DNA of 64,000 bases. Source: Paratinospora sagittata. Its lineage: Eukaryota > Streptophyta > Magnoliopsida > Ranunculales > Menispermaceae. The notes beneath the pieces are model-generated. The model was given only the letters and a program-made list of their open reading frames with translations. It was not told the DNA's origin and made no database searches. Below are positions 43,872-54,382 of the stretch, in pieces. The position numbers and the translations under genes are program-made. The stretch spans positions 33,618,821 to 33,682,820 of the forward strand of contig CM069590.1 of NCBI GenBank assembly GCA_035771175.1, given 5' to 3'. Position 1 is the stretch's first letter, and the number at the start of each line of letters is the position of its first letter.

Positions 43872-44960
43872 TGTGGCGACCCCGCACCTCGGACCACCAA
43901 CCCCGCAAGGAATGGCGTGTAGAATGTCGGGGCGGGCCGCCCGGCGTAGGCATCTCCAACAACTTCTCAACCCCCGTGAGGTGGTTGAGACCCTACGAGC
44001 CTTATCCCAAACAACGACATAGTATAAAAAGGTACTAAACAAGACTACCAACCGTATTAATCATCCAAGACAAGAGATAATCCATAAAAATGAACCATAA
44101 ATAAAACCATAATCACTACAGTCCATCAAGATGGACATACACATAAAGTCCAAAACCAGGGGTACAAAAAAAATTCGTCATATGCCCACACGGTCTATCT
44201 AACAAGTCCCAACTCACCCATACTACAATTTGGTAAGTGTTATAATTACATAGTCCAAAATATAATACATCATAATTTAAAGCACAGTTCAATCAAAATG
44301 CCTCTCAACTCACATCGAGGCCTTGGATTCTCTCGCCGGCAAGGCCCTCAAGATATGACTACTCCTTTGCCCTTATTCGGGACAGAAGGACCTGAAAGAG
44401 GAAAATAAGGGTGAGCCAACGATGCCCAGTGAATAGAATTCAAATATGCTATTAATACTCATCAATAAATATCATGTATGCATGTCAATGTGTAGCATGA
44501 TTAAAAGCTCATAACATATAGATATCAAGCATTTATAATAAGTTCGATGCAAGTAAAAGCTTATCAATTTGGATCCACATTCCACATGCATTGGGGTTAC
44601 TAGTGTACGTCTATTTCACCGTACCGTTCTCATCCCCAAATATTTTCTTTTTAAAACCCTCCTATGACAAGGTTAAGTCTCCCTATTAGCCAGATAGATG
44701 GGCCCAACCAAAGTCAGAAGGTTTTCTCAAATCAATGCATCATTCAAAACATTAGGACACATTCATGCTTTCAACATACAATATATATAAGTGATATGAT
44801 GACATAAAAGATATTATCATAAATGAAGGCTACTCACAACCAAGCCTCTCGAGAGTATCTAACCACACACGGCCACCAAACATATCAAAGCAAACACATA
44901 GAGTTTGGGCAAAATAGAATTGGGTAATGGGCTAGATGAAATAATTTTTGGGACGTCACA
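43872..44960 (-). repeat. 5' LTR (short type) of the gag-less T1 element
   Basis: 1089 bp, TGTGGCGACC to GACGTCACA on the plus strand. It shares the same internal 1.6-kb deletion with its 3' partner, so the short form was already present at insertion. No gene is inside. Confidence 0.92.
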
Positions 44961-46281
44961 GATTGAGTGATTAAAATAGGAATTAAACTAATTAATTGAT
45001 AACTAAAAAATGTAATGTAAATCAAATAATAAATCAATAGAGAATATACTAGAGGTTCGATGTCACCTCGCTCTCAACTATGTCTTGATATATGTATTAC
45101 TATTAAATCATTTCTCTAACTTATAAGTCAGAATTCCTAATGTTTCTGATTCTCTCTTTTGAAGCAGAACTAGAACATATTATCGTTGTGTTGATTTAAC
45201 TCTTTCGATGAAAACCAAACACAACGATAATTCATTAAGATCTGTGATTTCCTCCTAATGACTTCAAAGGTTCTCGGTCTCCTTTTGAGTCTCACGATAG
45301 CCAAGGTTATACTCTTCCGGTTCAAACTCAAGGTACCCTTTTTTGGAGCTTCTACCTCGAATCTAGGATCGGTCATCCTTGATCAGGGGATTGAAAGCTT
45401 TATGCACAGAAAAACATAAATAAACTAAAAGAATTCATTAATAATAATTAAATAATAAAAGCTAAGACATAATCTCGAGTTTGGATCAATCTACACCTCT
45501 AGAAAGAGGTTTAGTTCATAGCTAAACAATTAAAAACGGTAAACAATGGTTCAAACAAGAATGGGAACAAAGGAAAACAAACTAGAACGTGTAGAAGTTG
45601 TCAATGGTCGTCAATGTAGATCTTCTCTTCCACCTCACTCCAGCCGCAAAAATTTGTTTTCTACTCTATTCGAATGTGTTCCTTTCAAAAAGCCCCTTCT
45701 TTTGATATATAATAAGCCCCTTTCGTTGTGTGTAAAAATTGAAAAGTCCCCCAATTTCCCCAAATTCCAAGTTGCTAAAATGCATTAAAAACACCTTCAG
45801 CACCGTGCTGCGATAAAATTTCCACGCCACGGTGAGCGTCGCGGCTCTGCATTAAATACCGGCTCCGCGATGAGCGCCACAGCCCCCAAAGACTGGGTTG
45901 TGCTTAATCTGTAGACTTAGCCATTTTTCTGCTCCGCTTGACTTCCTTCTTGTGGACTTAACAAATTTTCTATCACTTTTTGACTTGGGTTTTTCATGAA
46001 ACATCATCTAGGCTTCTCATATGTTATGTTCACCATTCGTGCTCTCTTCCACACATTTAAATACCTACATAACAATGTAAAGCAAGTAATTAAAATACTC
46101 GAAACATCAATTGATCAAACATATAAATTAACAAACCGAAATAATGCATAAAAATCAATTTATTCCTAAACTAACAAATGAATCAAAACTAACGTAAACA
46201 CACTAAACTAATGTATAAATCATCCTAAAACACACTTAAAACATGCTATAAATCCTATATAAATATGTAACTATCAATAGT

Positions 46282-48459
46282 CAAGCATAAGCATACTTAT
46301 AGCATAGGCAAAAATAATTTATGATTAAGCAAGGCCTAGCTATGATGATTCTAATAGGATGCAAAGTATAAAGTTTGAATCACATGGCATCTATTAGATA
46401 TCAAGAATCACAGTCCATTGATGCAGACACGATTTAATATTAAAGAGCAACATCAATGGCATGTGAAATGGAAAATTATAAACTTTTCATAGTTTAGACA
46501 TGTGAATATATATATGATGAATATCAAAGTCTAAACATGTTGAATATATGCTAAATTTCATAGATATCATTTAAGCAACAACATACATTCATTGCCATAA
46601 ACCAGGCAAATAATTTCAATTGAAGCATGGCCTAGAATGTTTGATCCAATGATTCTAATGAGAAAGGATAACAAGAAGGTTATGTTCTCATTAAAGATCA
46701 AATATCCATGAGTTTGATGCTAACACTATATGGTATGAAGTAGATGCATCAAAGTCAGGAAATCATTGAAAAGATAATGCCAAAAGATAATGATCATGAG
46801 TGTAGGCAATATTCTTTTCAAGATATAGGTGTACGAAATGAAGTTGTGTATGTGGCCTATATATTTGCATAAACATGAATCATGCATAAATATGAATTTC
46901 TAAATTCAGAGCAAACATGATCATGATATGAACTAGCATAGGCAGAAATAAATTGATAAGCACAACCTAGCTATTGTGGATTTGATCATTAGATAAATAA
47001 ATATCACAAATAAGTTCAAGATGAGCAAATAATCATGACATTATATAAGATGCAAGGTAAGTATATAATCATGATATTTATCAGATAGTCATAGATATCC
47101 ATATTAGATACTGAAAATAGATGTGACTAGTCATAGAAAGATACCACAAACTGATAACATGATAATAAAAAGTTTTAAGCAATCATGAAGGAAGAAATAT
47201 GCATCAGAGACAGTTAAAGATAACTTTGAGATCATATAAGCAGGCATAGTACTGAAGCATAAACCAATCCAATTGTGAACGATGACTAGTGTGTGCAGCA
47301 TATGAAGATGAAATATAACAGTCACACAAATTCAAGCAGATCAGTCATTCAAACATAATATAGCATGATTGAGCACAAATCAAGAGAGGCAGTATGCACA
47401 TCAAAGTATGAATGAGAGATGGAAAGATAGCTTAGAAAACTACTTATTGCAATCGTAAAAAGAAGCAGCAATTAAGCATATTGTATTGAGTTTTGCAAGG
47501 TTCGAAAAACCATTTTAACAAGAAGTTTACAAAAAATAAAAAAATTACACCTGGCAGATGAACAGACTAACAAACAGAAAGCGGTTGTTATCAAGCTTGG
47601 CGAGGAGTGCCTTGAGCATCACGAGATCGAGTTGCGGCTAATCTCGATAGACAAGACGGTTCGGCTATACTTGCACTCATTCATTAGATGTAGGCAAGAA
47701 CCGGACCGAGCCTTCTTATCTGGCTCGTTGCAAAAGCAAAACCCCCTTTAATTTCCATCTTTAAGAACAACTTGAAACTTGTCCAACTTTTTGAGAAGAA
47801 TCATCAGCGTCTCCGTTTAAAGTCTATTGAATCTCTCAAGTTCGTTTAATCTTTGCTCCTATGCACAAAAAAGCTCTACAACCAGCTGAAAGCTAGCGGA
47901 GTTGGACTAGGAAGACTGGCTTAGGAGATTCTTAATTGAAGATTTTCCATGAACGACACAGGGTGGCTCAGGCTCTACGGGAGGTTGTGGCACAGACTTA
48001 TGGAAACCTGGAGGAGGCATGGAGTGGGTGTTTGGATACACAGTACATCCAATTTCTTTTATAGAATCATTAGATGAGGAAGATAGGAAGAAACCACTAA
48101 CCACTCGAGGAAGAAGAACATTCTTCCCTTGGTCGCTTTTGAGACACTGGGTTTTTGAAGCCATGCAAGAGACCGAGAAGATGAGGAGACAAGGGTATTT
48201 CACTGCAAATCGTGCAAGTGAAGATGAAGCGATGGATTTCATAAAATGTCTCAAAGGCGGTCATGCAATAAATGCAAAGTAGCGCGTAGGAGCAAACTGA
48301 CGTCATAGAGATAATTACACAGAGGAAAGTGCAGATAGACGATGAGACAACTAGGGTTGCTAATTCTGAGATGCGAGATACGAGATCCCTACGACAAACC
48401 CTACGAATTGACCAATGGATCTAGCCTCTAGGTTGTTAAACCATATTTTGAGAGAAGCC
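46282..48459 (-). other. Internal region of the LARD-like element
   Basis: AT-rich, with no Copia domain on either strand. A degenerate repeat with the phrase GGCCTAGCTATGATGATTCT occurs near 46335, 46632 and 46964, about 300-330 bases apart. Close to the 5' LTR there is one possible small ORF (47907-48254), followed on the minus strand by a stretch reading EQRLNELERFNRL that could be a coiled coil. The rest shows nothing I can name. Confidence 0.6.
47907..48254 (-). CDS. Hypothetical 115-aa ORF of the LARD-like element
   Basis: ATG at 48254 (MRHFMKSIASSSLARF), about 205 bases downstream of the primer site, with a stop at 47907. It is basic and serine-rich at the N-terminus, then has NSHSMPPPGF-type and proline-rich stretches (VPQPPVEPEPPCVVHG). 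No known domain, zinc knuckle or catalytic motif is visible. Its position, first after the primer site, is where gag would lie, but it does not look like Copia gag. After the stop the region continues with a possible coiled-coil segment. It may be chance coding in a non-coding leader. Confidence 0.3.
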   Translation of the reverse strand: MRHFMKSIASSSLARFAVKYPCLLIFSVSCMASKTQCLKSDQGKNVLLPRVVSGFFLSSSSNDSIKEIGCTVYPNTHSMPPPGFHKSVPQPPVEPEPPCVVHGKSSIKNLLSQSS

Positions 48460-48471
48460 GCTGTGATACCA
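48460..48471 (-). promoter_or_regulatory. Primer binding site, tRNA-iMet type
   Basis: Complement TGGTATCACAGC, one mismatch from the 12-base initiator tRNA complement, two bases from the LTR end at 48474. It fixes the minus-strand orientation and shows that 48474-51224 is a 5' LTR. Confidence 0.8.
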
Positions 48472-48473
48472 AT

Positions 48474-51224
48474 TGTTGGTCCACCCAAGAGGGGGGGGAT
48501 AAATTGGGTGAGATGGTCAATTTTAAATTTCTCTTCCGATAACTTAGTGATATACATAAGTGTATTATAATTGGATGCAAAAATAGAACTCAGACTAAAT
48601 TGCAAACGTGAGACACACAAGATTTATAGTGGTTCGGCCAAGCCTATATCCACTACCTAATCTCTAGATTAGGATTTTCTCAATCCACTAACTGATTTTC
48701 TTATGGGTGAGAACCAAATCATTACAATTGCCCTTTTACAAGTTAAAGGAAAACCTATCCTTTCACGAGTTAAGGATGAACCAAATTTCTTTTTTCTATG
48801 ATGAGGAGAAACTCATGTTCCTTTTACGAGATAAGGAAGAACCGTTTTCCTTTTGCGGGATAAAGAACAACCGTGATCCTTTTACGGGATAAGGAACAAC
48901 CGTTTCTCTTTTACAAGTTTAAAGATAACCTTACATGATTTCAATCCTGAAATCATTAAGTGAGCTACATTCACTTGTCCTGGTTGTTTCAGTCCAGAAA
49001 TACACCAACATTACAACACAATAATGTTGGTTCTAACTGAGTAGAACACTTTACAATTAAGCTCATTACATAGAATTACAAAGATATGAAGTATGAATAC
49101 GTAATGCTAAGTTGAAATACACTTAGAGTCCTTTACCTTTCAATGTTCGATATTGCTCATGTGCAGTTTTGAAAAACATGAATGATGTGATATGAAAATT
49201 AGTGTTTCTTTCGAAAATAATATGATACCTAATAAACATTTATTTGAAAATTGAAGGACTAGCGTAAATCAAAGACACGGACAATTTTCAAAGTAAATAT
49301 AAAATATAAGTATGAAAACTTATGGTTCAGTGATCAGTAGTTAATGCAACTACTGATATAGTTCAATATAGTAGTTAAGATATGAAATCAAGTACAACTG
49401 TATTTCTCATGAACTATGTCTCAAATTCTATCTTCAGCAAGAATAATACCATGTATGAATCGGTGCAGAGAATTTGAGTAGATACCAGATCAAATAGATT
49501 TTCAAAGAAAGAATATAAATTAAGCTCAGTGTGAAAATCTTTTGAAGACGTAAGGTATCAGTGAAAAATACTTTGAAAGCTGAGATGTTTGAAAAATATT
49601 TTGACACAGACTAACTTTCAAAAAGTATTGGCACAATACAAAATGATTGGCAAGTTGTTTGGTTTTAAGTGTTGGTATTTATAGACTTAGTAGGACAAAG
49701 CCGTTAGACATTTGAAGTTCAAATTATATGAACGTTTACACACAACGACTAGAATGCTACATGAAAATGACAACTGCAATTTTCACTAACATTTTGGTTC
49801 TTTTTAGATTTCATGAAAAAAGAAAGTTTTAGAAAAACTTAATTCATGTATCAGAGGGGATCTCTGATAAGTCTAAAAAAGACTCTGTGCAAAAATTCGT
49901 TCTGAAAAAGTAGATTGTTGCAGTGTACTTATTAGAATAGTGACGGTTGTTGAATTAGCGTCCTGATTCCGTAATCAGTGTCCTGACGCACAATATCAAC
50001 TTTGACGTTTTGTTCCTTGAGGGCGCTCATTACATATAAGCATCCTGCAAAACACTTAAGTGAGGGCGCTACTAACTTGTAAGCGTCCTGACATACTTTG
50101 ACACCTAAACGACTTAACCCTGAGGACGCTAATGCACAGTTAGCGTTCTGTTATGTTTTAAACAATTAAGTGCACGAGGGCGCAATTTTCGAGTAAGTGT
50201 CCTACCTTTTAAAACATAAAACAAAACATGAGGGCGCTACAACTCTGTAAGCGTCCTACTACATATTTAAAACATTTGAATCCAACACAAGCACATTGAA
50301 GGACAATCAACATCCTGAAAGTTACTAAGTTGATTCCCAAAGCTGAGGGCGCGCGTATCTAAGTAGCATCCTGATAGTTTATTCAACTTATAACTATCAG
50401 CGTTCTCAAAGATAAAATCTTTGAAGAACTTTAGAAATCTTTCAGTAAGCTGATACTGAATCAGCGTAATGACAACTTCAGAGGTTGACAAAAAAGGAGG
50501 CCGCTACTATACAAGTAAGCGTCCTAATTAATCAGTTCAATTCAACCTTGAATGTTATTAGCGTTCTAATGAGTCATCAACGTCCTGACTTAACAAGTTC
50601 AAGAGAGTGCTGCTAAATCATTAGCGTCCTGAAAAACTCTTTAAAAATAGTTTTGACTCGCGATTAAATATACGATAAATGAGAATAAAAACTCGATAAA
50701 TTTTAAATTAAATATATAAAATTAAATCATTTGAAATACTATACAATGTATGATCAAAACATGCAAATATGCAAGTGATTTGCGCATGGTTTTGGAAAAG
50801 TTTGAGCAATGCCAATTAGAGAAAGATATACCTTAAACACTTTGTGTATTTCTCATTTCTCATAATTGTTAAATCAAACTCTTCATTATGAGATCTTCGA
50901 TGTGAACTTCGAGCTGAGTTGAATGTCTTGAACGTTGATCGAAAGATGAAGACTTGAAGCTTGATCGAATCGTTCAAGTGAAGTGATCTTGCAATCCAGA
51001 TATGATCGTTGAAGTCCTTTTGATTGAAACGAGCTTGACCGTTGGATATGTCTTTGAGTTCCTTGATCGAGTCGTTCCTTGGCTTTCTTCTTTCCTTAGG
51101 TGCTGGGATGAGATCTTGATAAACACTCGTTAGCAACGAAAAGTACTTTGTTTGTGATCATCAAAACATACTTCATCACAGTATATTTAGGGATGTGCTA
51201 AGTGATGAACTGCTTAGATTAACA
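48474..51224 (-). repeat. 5' LTR of the Sirevirus-like element
   Basis: 2751 bp, TGTTGGTCCACCC to GATTAACA on the plus strand, with TGTT/AACA ends. It contains the AAGAGGGGGGG block, the GTGGTTCGGCCAAGCC tract near 48630, repeats of the form TTTACGRGATAAGGAA (48770-48910), and the hairpin array at 50020-50640. No recognisable gene; the open stretch at 50816-51136 is LTR sequence. Confidence 0.85.
50020..50640. repeat. Array of hairpin-forming motifs in Copia LTR (second copy)
   Basis: Units such as GAGGGCGCTACTAACTTGTA followed by AGCGTCCTGAC recur about every 50-60 bases; the halves are imperfect reverse complements. The order and spacing follow those at 25445-25990, with many base differences between the two LTRs. 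Confidence 0.85.
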
Positions 51225-52080
51225 GCTATAACTCCACCGGTAAGTGACAACTCTTCCCAAAAACAAGGCGATAGGAAGACATCCCAATGGGTGTCTTGAA
51301 TGCAGTCCGATATGCCCACAAAGCATCCTCAAGCTTAAGTGCCCAATCCTTTCCTCTTACACTCACCTTCTTTTCCAAAATTTGTTTTACTTCCCGATTG
51401 CTTATCTCAGCTTGTCCATTGGATTGAGGGTGGTAGGCAAGTGCTCTCTTTTGCTTCACACTATATTTAGCATGTAACGAAGTAAAGAGCTTATTGCAAA
51501 AGTGGGAACCCTCATCACTTATGATAGCTCGAGGGGTACCAAATCGAGTAAAGATGTTCTTTTGCAAAAATTTTACCACCACTCTTGCATCATTGGTAGG
51601 CGTAGCAATTGCCTCGACCCACTTGGAAACATAATCAACCGCGAGAAGTACGTAAGATTTCCCACACGAAGACGGAAATGGGCCAATGAAATCAATGCCC
51701 CACACATCAAAAAGCTCAACCTCCATAATATTGGTTAAGGGCAGCTCATGTCTCCTCAAAATTGTACCCAAACGTTGGCAACGATCACATGTCTTCACAA
51801 AGACATAAGAATCTCAGAATAAAGTGGTCCAATAAACCCACTTTCAAGTACTTTTGTTGTCGTCCTTTGAGCACCAAAGTGGCCCCCATAAGTGAAAGAG
51901 TGACACCCTCGAAGAATATCTTGAAATTCATCCTCCGGTACACATCTTCTAATCATTTGGTCATTACACCTCTTGAAATGTAACGACTCATCCCACATAT
52001 AGGCTTTCACATCATGCAAGAACTTCTTCTTCCTTGAATAAGAGAGATGCAGAGGTCATGTCCCACACACTAAAAAATTC
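51225..52080 (-). pseudogene. pol: ATH4 integrase, cut at its C-terminal side
   Basis: Minus strand. N-terminal part VKAYMWDESLHFKRCNDQMI, RGCHSFTYGGHFGAQRTTTK, a frame change, [19 protein letters not shown]. The HHCC set is complete, unlike in ATH1. The core is [31 protein letters not shown] and [17 protein letters not shown] (D, D, E). [15 protein letters not shown] and [11 protein letters not shown] follow, and there the frame is cut by the Sirevirus-like LTR at 51224. ATH4 therefore lacks its 3' half in the window. Confidence 0.88.
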
Positions 52081-52600
52081 ACAAAATCAGCATACCAAGG
52101 GACTTTTACCCCCAAACTATATAGTTGTTCATCGGGAATGACTCTTGAATAGAAACCACATCCTTCGTGCCTTCAAGGTGTAGTCGTGATATGTGATCGG
52201 CCACCACATTCTCGCTCCCCTTCTTGTCCCGAATCTCTAGATCAAACTCTTGCAATAGAAGAAACCACTGAATCAACCTTGACTTGGCATCTTTCTTCTC
52301 AAACAAATATCGGATTGTTGCATGGTCGGTATAAACAATGACCTTAGACCCAATAATGTATGACCGAAACTTATCTCATGCAAACACCACCGCCAACAAC
52401 TCTTTCTCAGTTGTAGTGCAGTTTTGTTGGGCCACATCTAGGGTATGGCTAGCATAATATATAGCTTTGAACATTTTCTCATGTCGTTGTCCAAGCACCG
52501 CTCCAACAACAAAATCACTAGCATCACACATAATCTCAAAATGAAGCTTCCAATCGGGCACCACCATAATAGGAGCTGAAATTAATGCATCCTTCAACAC
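52081..52600 (-). pseudogene. pol: ATH4 RNase H
   Basis: Minus strand: [51 protein letters not shown] with a stop at 52376-52378, then [40 protein letters not shown] and [13 protein letters not shown]. The catalytic pattern is present. It is followed by the linker to integrase with a frame change near 52100. Confidence 0.85.
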
Positions 52601-53640
52601 CCCAAAGCTTTCTCACATTCAACATTCACACAAAAAGGAACATCTTTTTCTAAAAGAGTGAAAAGTGGCTTTGTGATCTTGGAGAAATATTTTATAAATC
52701 TTCTATAGAACCTGGCATGTCCCAAAAAGCTTCTTATGTCCTTAACACATTTTAGAAGTGGAAGCTTCTCAATAGCTATAATCTTGGCCCGATCAACTTC
52801 AAGACCCTTTGAAGACACTCTATGGCCTAGAACAATGCCTTATTGTACCATGAAATGACACTTCTCCCAATTGAGTACAAGATTAGTTTCCTCACATCGC
52901 TTTAAAGCCAAAGCAAGATTGTGCAAACATTGATCAAAGGTGGAGCCAAAAGCTGAAAAGTCATCCATGAAGACTTACATAATCTCTTCCACCATATCCG
53001 CAAAGATAGACATCATACACAGTTAGAAAATAGTCGGTGCGTTGCATAAACCAAAAGGCATCCTCCGGTAAGCAAATGTACCATATGGGCAGGTGAATGT
53101 GGTCTTCTCTTGACCCTCCGGTGCAATAGATATTTGATTATAGCCCGAGTAACCATCCTAGCCCGAGTAACCATCCAAGCAACAATAGTAGTCAAATCCC
53201 GCCATTCGATCCAACATTTGGTCAATAAATGGAAGGGGGAAATGATCCTTCCTAGTGACCTTGTTCAATTTTCTGTAATCTATGCACACTCACCACCCCA
53301 TCAATGTTTTTGTTGAGAACAATTCATCATTCTCATTCTTGATCATGGTGATTCCACCTTTCTTAGGCACAACTTGGACTGGACTCACCCAACGACTATC
53401 TGAAATTGCATAAACAATACCGGCTTTCAACCACTTCAAAACTTCATCTCGAACCACTTCTTTCATCACCGAATTAAGCCTTCTTTGATGTTCAATGGAA
53501 GGCTTATAGGTTTCTTCCATAAGTATCTTGTGCATGCATATTGAAGGGTTTATTCCATTGATGTCTTTGATCGAACATCCCAAGGCAGATTTGTACTCCC
53601 TCAATATTCTAACAATTTCTCTTCTTCAAGATGAGATAGA
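52601..53640 (-). pseudogene. pol: ATH4 reverse transcriptase with duplicated motif A
   Basis: Minus strand: SICMHKILMEETYKPSIEHQ, LNSVMKEVVRDEVLKWLKAG, WVSPVQVVPKKGGITMIKN, a stop, [15 protein letters not shown], motif A DGYSG present twice because of an 18-bp tandem duplication (53141-53176) with a stop at the join, FAYRRMPFGLCNAP, VFMDDFSAFGSTFD (MDD intact), LALALKRCEETNLVLNWEKC, and [18 protein letters not shown]. Confidence 0.87.
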
Positions 53641-54382
53641 GATGAGGAAACAATGACCAGATAAATATATTTTTCTCCCAAGAACGCATATCTCAAGTGG
53701 TCCGACAGAGGCTTCAATTAAGGATTAGGCTCATTGTCTTCACTTGGAGTAGAATCATTCATAATATCTTGCTTGCCTTGAGAAAAATCCAATGAGAGGC
53801 TTCTAGTGACAACACACACTGCTTGAAATCTTCATCTTGTATCCCATCTCTAGCCACAGATTTCACAAAGCATCTTTTATAATGCATCCACTGGAGTAGT
53901 CATCTCATGTGCCTCTTCAACACAACACTCTACCACATCAATAGCATCAACTCAGTTGCATGTGCTCATTTCAGAAGGGAACTTGGGGGTCTTGTAGATG
54001 TTGAAAGGAACTTCTTCATCATTCACCTTCAGTGTAAGTTCACCCTTTTGGACTTCTATCAAAGCTTGTCCGGTAGCCAAAAATGGTCGCCCAAGTATCA
54101 AACGTACATCTCCATCTTCCTCCATATCAAGCCCCACAAAATCCACTGGGAATATGAATTTGTTGACTTCACCAAAACGTCTTCTATAATGCCTCGAGGA
54201 TAGGTGAGAGAGAGATCCGCCAATTGCAAAGAGATGGTAGTTGGCTTTACTTCTCCAAGGCCCAATTTCCTGAAAATAAACAATGGCATCAAGTTAATAC
54301 TTGCCCCAAGATAACATAAAACCTTTTCAAAATTAGAAGAACCTATAATGCAAGGTATAGTGAAACTCCCCTGATCTTTCAA
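53641..54382 (-). pseudogene. pol: ATH4 protease region and linker
   Basis: Minus strand from 54382: SFTIPCIIGSSNFEKVLCYL, GASINLMPLFIFRKLGLGEV, SLQLADLSLTYPRGIIEDV, a frame change near 54135, then DFVGLDMEEDGDVRLILGRP, FLATGQALIEVQKGELTLKV and a stop at 53952. In the usual D-L-G-A-S the first residue is Y. The linker down to RT has SLDFSQGKQDIMNDSTPSED and LSDHLRYAFLGEKY. Confidence 0.8.

Larger units (their letters stand above)
39595..44960 (-). mobile_element. Tekay-like T1 element lacking gag and protease
   Basis: 3' LTR 39595-40682, pol 40700-43798, primer site 43859-43869 and 5' LTR 43872-44960, with target duplication GATTG (39590-39594 and 44961-44965). The left LTR terminus has one change, TCTGGCG for TGTGGCG. 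LTRs are only ~1.09 kb, and the internal region begins with a short leader that jumps directly to the segment just upstream of RT. Both LTRs and the target duplication are complete, so the deletions most likely existed before insertion and it was mobilised by proteins of other copies. Confidence 0.92.
39451..46276 (-). mobile_element. Athila-type solo LTR with nested T1 element
   Basis: Starts TGTTGCACAC (39451) and ends AACTATCA (46276) on the plus strand, flanked by a perfect target duplication ATAGT (39446-39450 and 46277-46281). Pieces 39451-39594 and 44966-46276 total about 1455 bp. Phrases such as ATCGGGTATTGTCTTCAAGG match the start of the LTR at 56261 (ATCGGGTATTGTCCACAAGG). A CG-rich palindromic block is at 45800-45892. 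No internal region belongs to it. A small open stretch at 45546-45788 is not recognised. Confidence 0.88.
38855..51224 (-). mobile_element. Sirevirus-like non-autonomous LTR element (LARD-like), with nested insertions
   Basis: Minus-strand order: 5' LTR 51224-48474, tRNA-iMet-type primer site 48471-48460, AT-rich internal part 48459-46282 and 39450-38975, a group of polypurine tracts 39163-39106, and a 3' LTR stub 38974-38855. The internal part totals about 2.7 kb and shows no Copia gag or pol. The gap 39451-46281 is a later Athila-type solo LTR. Right flank GCTAT (51225-51229) should be the target duplication; the left partner is lost with the 3' LTR. It interrupts the integrase of ATH4. Confidence 0.8.

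Noticed and set aside
45546..45788. 80-codon open frame starting MVQTRMGTKENK
   Set aside because: It lies wholly in an Athila-type solo LTR, with no domain and no matching frame in related LTRs.
48600..48910. Repeated short TTTACGRGATAAGGAA units considered as a CRISPR-like or regulatory array
   Set aside because: Spacing is irregular, the units are degenerate, and the same phrase type is in the other Copia LTR (24560-24700); this is LTR substructure in a plant genome.
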